NCBI GenBank assembly: GCA_900771065.1
Contig: CAAGMP010000034.1
Span: forward strand, 1-9,514
Reading direction: 5' to 3'
DNA: 9,514 nt
From: an uncultured Acinetobacter sp.
GTDB taxonomy: Bacteria; Pseudomonadota; Gammaproteobacteria; Pseudomonadales; Moraxellaceae
The notes below the pieces were generated by a model. The model did no database searches. It was given only the letters and a program-made list of their open reading frames with translations, and was not told the DNA's origin. Position 1 is the stretch's first letter, and every line of letters begins with the position of its first letter. Positions 5,623 to 9,514 of this stretch are shown one piece after another. The translations under genes were made by a program, and so were the position numbers.

Positions 5623-6252
5623 ATGAACTTTTCAATGTATTGGCAACACGCAGATGCAATTAGTAAAACTTTATATTTTGTTTTGCTGATTATGTCTGTT
5701 GCAACGTGGACAATTTTTGCCTTACGTTTAGTGGGAACACGTCAATTAAAACAGCAAGCAGATGCTCAACTATTACAAGCATTACAAACTTTAAAATCTA
5801 AATTTGCTGTTTTATCTTTTGATCAACGTAAAGCCGTGGCTGAACAAGCTTTATTACGTCAAATTTCTGCAACCAAAGCACAAGCAGAACGAGGCATTGC
5901 GGTTTTAGGTACAATTGCGTCACTTGCGCCTTTTGTTGGTTTATTTGGTACAGTTTGGGGTATTTTTCATGCTTTAGTTGCCGTAGGTGCAAGTGGTCAA
6001 TCTGGTTTGGCACAAGTTGCAACTCCTGTAGGTGAAGCCTTAATTATGACGGGATTTGGTTTGGCAGTCGCTATTCCTGCGGTTTTAGCTTATAACATTT
6101 GTACGCGTTTTAACCGTGGCTTATCGGCTGAATTGCAAGATCACGCACATCGTTTACTCATTGATACTATGTTGCAGCAAGACTCAAGCCAAGCCGTTGC
6201 AACAGAACAAAAAAAAGTCGTACAAACTAATCTCGTTGGAGGACAAGTTTAA
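5623..6252 (+). CDS. exbB: ExbB/MotA/TolQ-type proton channel protein
   Basis: ExbB forms the inner-membrane pentamer that, with ExbD, converts proton motive force into motion of TonB. The 209-residue protein has three predicted membrane segments: about 16-36, about 92-122 and about 132-158. The signature GLFGTVWGI (106-114) carries T110, and GEALIMTGFGLAVAIPAVLAYN (137-158) carries E138 and T143. These correspond to E. coli ExbB T148, E176 and T181, which line the proton path. The ATG at 5623 has an AGGAG Shine-Dalgarno at 5609-5613. It lies in the middle of the tonB operon and its stop overlaps the exbD start. TolQ is the main alternative, but linkage to tonB and the order tonB-exbB-exbD favour ExbB. 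Confidence 0.94.
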   Translation: MNFSMYWQHADAISKTLYFVLLIMSVATWTIFALRLVGTRQLKQQADAQLLQALQTLKSKFAVLSFDQRKAVAEQALLRQISATKAQAERGIAVLGTIASLAPFVGLFGTVWGIFHALVAVGASGQSGLAQVATPVGEALIMTGFGLAVAIPAVLAYNICTRFNRGLSAELQDHAHRLLIDTMLQQDSSQAVATEQKKVVQTNLVGGQV

Positions 6253-6656
6253 TGGGCTTTCAATTGGGTGAAGACAATGACAGTGGCATGAATGAGATGA
6301 ATCTCATTCCACTCATTGATATTATGTTGGTATTGATGATTATTTTTTTAGTCACAGCAACTGTTGCAAACCCATCTATTCCTTTAAAATTGCCTGAAAC
6401 GACCGCAGAAGTGGTTGAGCCACCACCGAAAGCCATTACCGTGAGTATTAACGCACAAGGGCAATTTGCGTGGGATGACCAAGTGTTGACCTTAGCCGAA
6501 TTAGAAACACGTTTAAATGAAGCTGCGCAAGCTGAACAAAAACCGACGATTCAATTGCGTATTGATAAAGATGCTCGTCACGATGCTGTGGCTCAAGTAT
6601 TATCACGTGCAAGTGGTGCAGGCTTAAGTGATATTGCCTTTTTAAGTGAAAATTAA
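6252..6656 (+). CDS. exbD: ExbD/TolR-type proton channel protein
   Basis: ExbD is the partner of ExbB. It has one N-terminal membrane helix and a periplasmic domain that couples the proton flow to TonB. The 134-residue protein has a short cytoplasmic start, a helix at about 18-41 (LIPLIDIMLVLMIIFLVTAT) with the essential aspartate at D23 (D25 in E. coli), and a periplasmic domain with LRIDKDARHDAVAQVLSRASGAGLSDIAFL near the end. Its ATG at 6252 overlaps the exbB TAA by one base, indicating translational coupling, and a GGAGG Shine-Dalgarno lies at 6238-6242. It is the last gene of the operon, closed by a hairpin starting at its stop codon. TolR is the related alternative, made less likely by the tonB linkage. 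Confidence 0.94.
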   Translation: MGFQLGEDNDSGMNEMNLIPLIDIMLVLMIIFLVTATVANPSIPLKLPETTAEVVEPPPKAITVSINAQGQFAWDDQVLTLAELETRLNEAAQAEQKPTIQLRIDKDARHDAVAQVLSRASGAGLSDIAFLSEN

Positions 6657-6678
6657 GCGATCATCAGATCGCTTTTTT
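6655..6678 (+). terminator. Rho-independent terminator of tonB-exbB-exbD
   Basis: AAGCGATC pairs with GATCGCTT around an ATCA loop, giving 8 bp followed by a six-base T run. The stem begins inside the exbD TAA and the T run ends in the stop codon of convergent yihY, so the two genes share almost no spacer. The minus strand has only a weak TTAATTTT after the stem, so any termination of yihY here would be inefficient. Confidence 0.88.
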
Positions 6679-7927
6679 AATCTTTTTCAAAGAAGTTACT
6701 TAGCGGAATAGACAGTTTCGCAGCTAAATAATCATCTGAATCCATCAAAAGCGGTGCTAAACGAGATAGCCATTGTTCTTGTTCTAATGTTGTGTAACTT
6801 AAATCGCTACGTTGAGGGAGCGTGTAAGGCAAAGCTTGATAAAAACTCCAAAAATCAATACGAGATAAATTACGAATTAAGACCAATTGATTGTCATCTG
6901 TACGACGAATTAAATGCTGTTCTTCTAAAAGTAAAATATAAATGGGCAAATGTCCGACTTCATTGCGACCTAAAGCTTTTAAAGCCTCAGTTTCAGATAA
7001 ACTTTCACCATTTTTTTGTTTTTCATAAAGTAAATTTAAAAGGTCTAACACAATGAGTAAAGGGTGACGTTTAGGATGATCCTTGCCTTGAAATGAAGTC
7101 ATCGCATAACTAATTTGTACTCCGAGTAAAACCACATTCCAAGTTAAATAAATCCATAATAAAAAAATGGGAATGGCTGCAAATGCGCCATAAACAAATT
7201 CATAGCTGGTGAAATTGGTCATTAAAATGCCAAAAAATGATTTTAATGTTTCAAAAATGACCGTGGTAAAAATGCCCGCAACAAAAGCCGATTTAATTGG
7301 TACAGCACGATTTGGAATAGTCCAATACAACATAGAAAAACCAAAAATGGTTAATACAAATGAAATGAGCCATAAAACAAAAGCATCATTGAGTTCATAA
7401 CCTGTAAAATTTTGACTTAAAATACTCAAAGAAGCCAAAGTGGAAGAAACAATAAAGGCTGTTCCAAGTAAAAATGGACTTAAAGAAATAATCGTCCAAT
7501 AGCGCATAAAACCTAAAATACCACCACGCGCCCGCTTAATGCGCCAAATTTTATTAAAAGCCGATTCAATGTTGGTGAGCATTAAAATACTGGTTACAAA
7601 TAAAAAGACGATACCAATTAAAGTTAAGTTACTCGACTTTTCAGTAAAGGAGTTCAAAATAGTGTCAAAGGCAATGGTTGTTTTGGGTAAAAAGTTACTG
7701 TAAAGCAATTGCTGTAGTTCTTGCCGTGCAGGCTCAAGGGCTTTAATCGAAGAAATGACGACTAAAAAAACCGTTAACATGGGTACAACTGCAAATAATG
7801 TCGTGTAAGTTAATGAAGCTGCACGTTCTTGACATTGATCTTCACGAAAACGGTGCAAAACAAACAAAATAAATTGAAACCATGTTTTATTATAAAAAGG
7901 TAGTTTTTCTAATAAGTTTTTAACCAT
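6677..7927 (-). CDS. yihY: YihY/BrkB family inner-membrane protein
   Basis: This is a 416-residue polytopic membrane protein of the YihY (BrkB, formerly mis-annotated ribonuclease BN) family, whose biochemical role is unsettled. Six hydrophobic stretches occur at about 41-61, 101-121, 143-171, 181-203, 213-235 and 245-275. Family blocks are AASLTYTTLFAVVPM (36-50), the N-K-I-W stretch near 125-128 and YGAFAAIPIFLLWIYLTW (246-263). The protein is longer than E. coli YihY (about 290 residues) because of a cytoplasmic C-terminal domain (about 285-416) with a helical, winged-helix-like pattern (TEALKALGRNEVGHLPIYILLLEEQHLIRRTDDNQLVL), as in many other gammaproteobacterial members. The ATG at 7927 is the only reasonable start; an AAGGA abuts it directly, closer than usual. 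It is convergent with exbD and divergent from wrbA. Confidence 0.88.
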   Translation of the reverse strand: MVKNLLEKLPFYNKTWFQFILFVLHRFREDQCQERAASLTYTTLFAVVPMLTVFLVVISSIKALEPARQELQQLLYSNFLPKTTIAFDTILNSFTEKSSNLTLIGIVFLFVTSILMLTNIESAFNKIWRIKRARGGILGFMRYWTIISLSPFLLGTAFIVSSTLASLSILSQNFTGYELNDAFVLWLISFVLTIFGFSMLYWTIPNRAVPIKSAFVAGIFTTVIFETLKSFFGILMTNFTSYEFVYGAFAAIPIFLLWIYLTWNVVLLGVQISYAMTSFQGKDHPKRHPLLIVLDLLNLLYEKQKNGESLSETEALKALGRNEVGHLPIYILLLEEQHLIRRTDDNQLVLIRNLSRIDFWSFYQALPYTLPQRSDLSYTTLEQEQWLSRLAPLLMDSDDYLAAKLSIPLSNFFEKD

Positions 7928-8019
7928 TCCTTAACCGCATCTATTTTTAACCCTTACTTCAATAGCTTAAACAAAATTGAAAGAAATATCGTATAGTTTT
8001 TATTTTTTTGAACTTAAAG

Positions 8020-8616
8020 ATGATGACACCTTATATTCTCATTTTGTATTACAGCAAATATGGCTCAACCAAAGAAATGGCGCATTTAATTGCCGATGGT
8101 GTTGAAGCCGCAGGCATGAGTGCAAAGATTCGTACTGTTCCTGAAATTTCTACCGTGGTGACACAATTACAACCGAGCATTCCTGAACAAGGTGATATTT
8201 ATTGCACTTTAACGGATTTAGCTCAATGTGCAGGTTTGGCTTTAGGTTCGCCAACACGTTTTGGCAATATGGCGGCTGAATTGAAATATTTTTTAGATCA
8301 AAGTACAACTTTATGGTTAAGCGGTGCATTACACAATAAACCTGCGTGCGTTTTTACTAGTTCAGGTGCTTTGCATTCGGGGCAAGAAGCAACTTTATTG
8401 AGTATGTTGCCACCCTTATTTCATCATGGCATGTTAATTTTAGGTCTACCGAATCAACATAGCGAATTGGCATATACTAAAACTGGAGGAACACCTTATG
8501 GCGCAAGTCATGTCAGTGGTGCGAAACACGATCAAGCATTAAGCCAAGATGAGAAAAAACTATGTTTTGAGCAAGGTAAGCGTTTAGCGCAAACCGCTTT
8601 GAAAATGCTAAGTTAA
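8020..8616 (+). CDS. wrbA: WrbA-like NAD(P)H:quinone oxidoreductase (flavodoxin fold)
   Basis: This is a cytosolic FMN enzyme that reduces quinones by two electrons, avoiding semiquinone radicals. The 198-residue protein starts with the flavodoxin FMN phosphate loop YYSKYGST (10-17). It then has GSPTRFGNMAAELKYFLDQ (76-94), TSSGALHSGQEAT (112-124), FHHGM (133-137) and GGTPYGASHVSG, all in the order and spacing of WrbA. Length matches the family (about 200). I prefer ATG 8020 (or the adjacent ATG 8023) over an in-frame TTG at 8008, which would fall at the likely transcript start; neither has a strong Shine-Dalgarno. Upstream, TATAGT (7992-7997) is a possible -10 with no good -35. It is divergent from yihY across about 92 bp and followed by hairpin structures. 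Identification is confident; physiological partner quinones are unknown. Confidence 0.93.
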   Translation: MMTPYILILYYSKYGSTKEMAHLIADGVEAAGMSAKIRTVPEISTVVTQLQPSIPEQGDIYCTLTDLAQCAGLALGSPTRFGNMAAELKYFLDQSTTLWLSGALHNKPACVFTSSGALHSGQEATLLSMLPPLFHHGMLILGLPNQHSELAYTKTGGTPYGASHVSGAKHDQALSQDEKKLCFEQGKRLAQTALKMLS

Positions 8617-8640
8617 ATGTAATTGAGTACAAACTTTTAT

Positions 8641-8666
8641 AAAAACATACGCTTCGGTTGTTTTTT
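8641..8666 (+). terminator. Possible terminator after wrbA
   Basis: AAAAACA-(T)-AC (8641-8650) can pair with GTTGTTTTT (8657-8665) around a GCTTCG loop, with one bulged T, ending in a T run at 8661-8666. It starts 25 nt after the wrbA stop. The stem is A/T-rich and imperfect, so efficiency is uncertain. Confidence 0.45.
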
Positions 8667-8686
8667 ATGTTAATCAGGCGTATGTT
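8644..8686. repeat. 9-bp perfect inverted repeat downstream of wrbA
   Basis: AACATACGC (8644-8652) and GCGTATGTT (8678-8686) are exact inverted copies separated by 25 nt. The left arm also takes part in the smaller terminator-like hairpin at 8641-8666, so the two foldings exclude each other. No T run follows the right arm. Confidence 0.6.
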
Positions 8687-8755
8687 CTGAGCTGTAAAAG
8701 CTAGATGTGATTTTGTTGTAATTTATTTCGGGAATTTATTTTGTTGATTTTAAAT

Positions 8756-8785
8756 AAAAATATTCATCTTGAAGTATTTTTTTTT
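8756..8785 (+). terminator. Weak AT-rich hairpin with T run in the wrbA to MHYT-gene spacer
   Basis: AAAAATATTC (8756-8765) pairs with GAA-(g)-TATTTTT (8771-8781) around ATCTT, followed by more T up to 8785. This gives ten pairs with one bulge but only one G-C pair. It could be a back-up terminator for wrbA or the end of a small RNA, or chance in AT-rich DNA. Confidence 0.3.
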
Positions 8786-8831
8786 AAGGTCATTTTCATA
8801 TATATTTATGTCTCGTTTAAAGATTAGTTTT

Positions 8832-8844
8832 TTGTAATTTACAA
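8832..8844. repeat. 13-bp palindrome TTGTAATTTACAA upstream of the MHYT gene
   Basis: TTGTAA and TTACAA are perfect inverted arms around a single T. The first ten bases, TTGTAATTTA, also occur at 8716-8725. The palindrome overlaps a weak candidate -35 (TTTACA, 8838-8843), so it could be an operator, though AT-rich sequence yields such patterns by chance. Confidence 0.35.
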
Positions 8845-8866
8845 CTATTAATCGGTTCAATAAAGA
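8838..8866 (+). promoter_or_regulatory. Weak candidate promoter for the MHYT-domain gene
   Basis: TTTACA (8838-8843), a 17-bp spacer and TAAAGA (8861-8866) lie 24 bp before the GTG start. The -35 is good and the -10 is poor. The hairpins upstream argue that the gene has its own promoter in this spacer. Confidence 0.3.
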
Positions 8867-8889
8867 CATTTACAGTTGGGGACGAGAGT

Positions 8890-9514
8890 GTGACCTTAAT
8901 CCATTCTGGATATGACATCATGGTCATGGCAGTATTTTTGTCGATAGTAGCTTGTTACCTTGCATTGTCAATTGAACAATTTTGCTCAATCAAATATTAT
9001 AAAACGCATAGAAAACAATTCTTGCTGGTCAGTGCTGTATTAATTTCACTAGGAGTTTGGTTTTTACATTTTAGCGCAATGGAATTGCACTATACGGCAT
9101 ATACTTATTCTATTGATTATTTGCTGACTTTTTTATCTTTCTTAATCGTTTTACTTTCAACCATTTTTTCGTTTTTTCTCGTACAGCGTAAAAATTTAAC
9201 CAAAATTAATTGGTTTTCTTGCCTCACCATTATGGGTTTTGGCATGATTGGTATGCATTATGTGAGCATAATGGCATTAACAATCGAAAATTATTCTTTT
9301 GTTTATCATCCTTTTTTAGTGACCGTGTCGATTTTATTGGCAATGGTTGGTACTGCATCGTGTTTTTGGCTGTGGTTTAAATGTCAAATTTCAAGCGCAT
9401 TACGATGTAAATTGGGGTTGTCATTATTTATCACACTGATTGCAATATTCATTCATATTGCAGCGACACAATCGGTTTCTTTACATAAACAACCGCAGTT
9501 ATCACAATCTATTT
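8890..9514 (+). CDS. MHYT-domain integral membrane sensor, N-terminal part (truncated by window edge)
   Basis: I translated this frame by hand: 208 codons from GTG 8890 without a stop before the window ends. It opens with GYDIMVMAVFLSIVACYLAL (residues 7-26), the typical first helix of MHYT proteins. About seven hydrophobic helices follow. Three histidine-bearing helix ends match the threefold MHYT pattern: FLHFSAM (58-64), GMHYVSI (121-127) and a degenerate IFIHIAA (186-192). The MHYT domain is a predicted membrane sensor, proposed to bind copper and sense a gas such as O2, CO or NO, usually fused to GGDEF, EAL or kinase domains. The output domain here lies beyond the edge, so a cyclic-di-GMP role is likely but unseen. 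GTG is preferred because GGGGA (8878-8882) is well placed and GYD fits the family start; ATG 8920 is an alternative. Confidence 0.8.
   Translation, partial: MTLIHSGYDIMVMAVFLSIVACYLALSIEQFCSIKYYKTHRKQFLLVSAVLISLGVWFLHFSAMELHYTAYTYSIDYLLTFLSFLIVLLSTIFSFFLVQRKNLTKINWFSCLTIMGFGMIGMHYVSIMALTIENYSFVYHPFLVTVSILLAMVGTASCFWLWFKCQISSALRCKLGLSLFITLIAIFIHIAATQSVSLHKQPQLSQSI

Noticed and set aside
6754..7056. Plus-strand frame of 100 codons inside yihY
   Set aside because: It has no recognisable domain and lies opposite the conserved YihY C-terminal region.
8008..8019. TTG start extending WrbA by four residues
   Set aside because: It sits within a T tract with no ribosome site; ATG 8020 or 8023 fits the family start better.

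Overview
This 9.5 kb window looks like the chromosome of an Acinetobacter species or a close relative in the Moraxellaceae. The DNA is AT-rich. The 51-residue L33, the PurU, the unusual short-C-domain TonB and the long YihY all read like Acinetobacter homologues. This assignment is from memory of those families and not from a database search. The content is mostly housekeeping and conserved: I see no insertion sequence, prophage gene, CRISPR array, tRNA or rRNA.

Layout. The minus-strand block at 1-2904 holds the 5' part of a YbaL/Kef-type cation:proton antiporter (cut by the left edge), then rpmG and rpmB (ribosomal proteins L33 and L28, a two-gene operon with its own promoter and a strong terminator), then a coniferyl-aldehyde-dehydrogenase-like ALDH. 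The ALDH is divergent from a TetR-family regulator, and the 89 bp between them holds an 11-bp-arm inverted repeat that is the obvious candidate operator. Plus-strand genes follow: tetR, purU (10-formyl-THF deformylase, with a good promoter and terminator) and a tonB-exbB-exbD operon. The tonB promoter carries a Fur-like imperfect palindrome between its -35 and -10, and its leader has a long AU-rich stem just before the start codon. The operon ends in a hairpin terminator that touches the stop codon of the convergent gene yihY (minus strand). yihY is divergent from wrbA (plus strand, NAD(P)H:quinone oxidoreductase). A 273-bp AT-rich spacer with several hairpins precedes a plus-strand MHYT-domain membrane sensor that runs off the right edge.

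How the genes fit together. TonB, ExbB and ExbD form one inner-membrane machine that uses the proton gradient to drive outer-membrane iron and vitamin receptors. The ALDH and TetR probably form a self-contained aldehyde-responsive unit. L28 and L33 are both parts of the 50S subunit. The other genes (antiporter, PurU, YihY, WrbA, MHYT sensor) appear to be independent units. I found no convincing new multi-gene system. The most useful leads are regulatory: the tetR/ALDH operator, the tonB promoter and leader structures, the hairpins after wrbA, and the divergent MHYT motifs of the truncated sensor.
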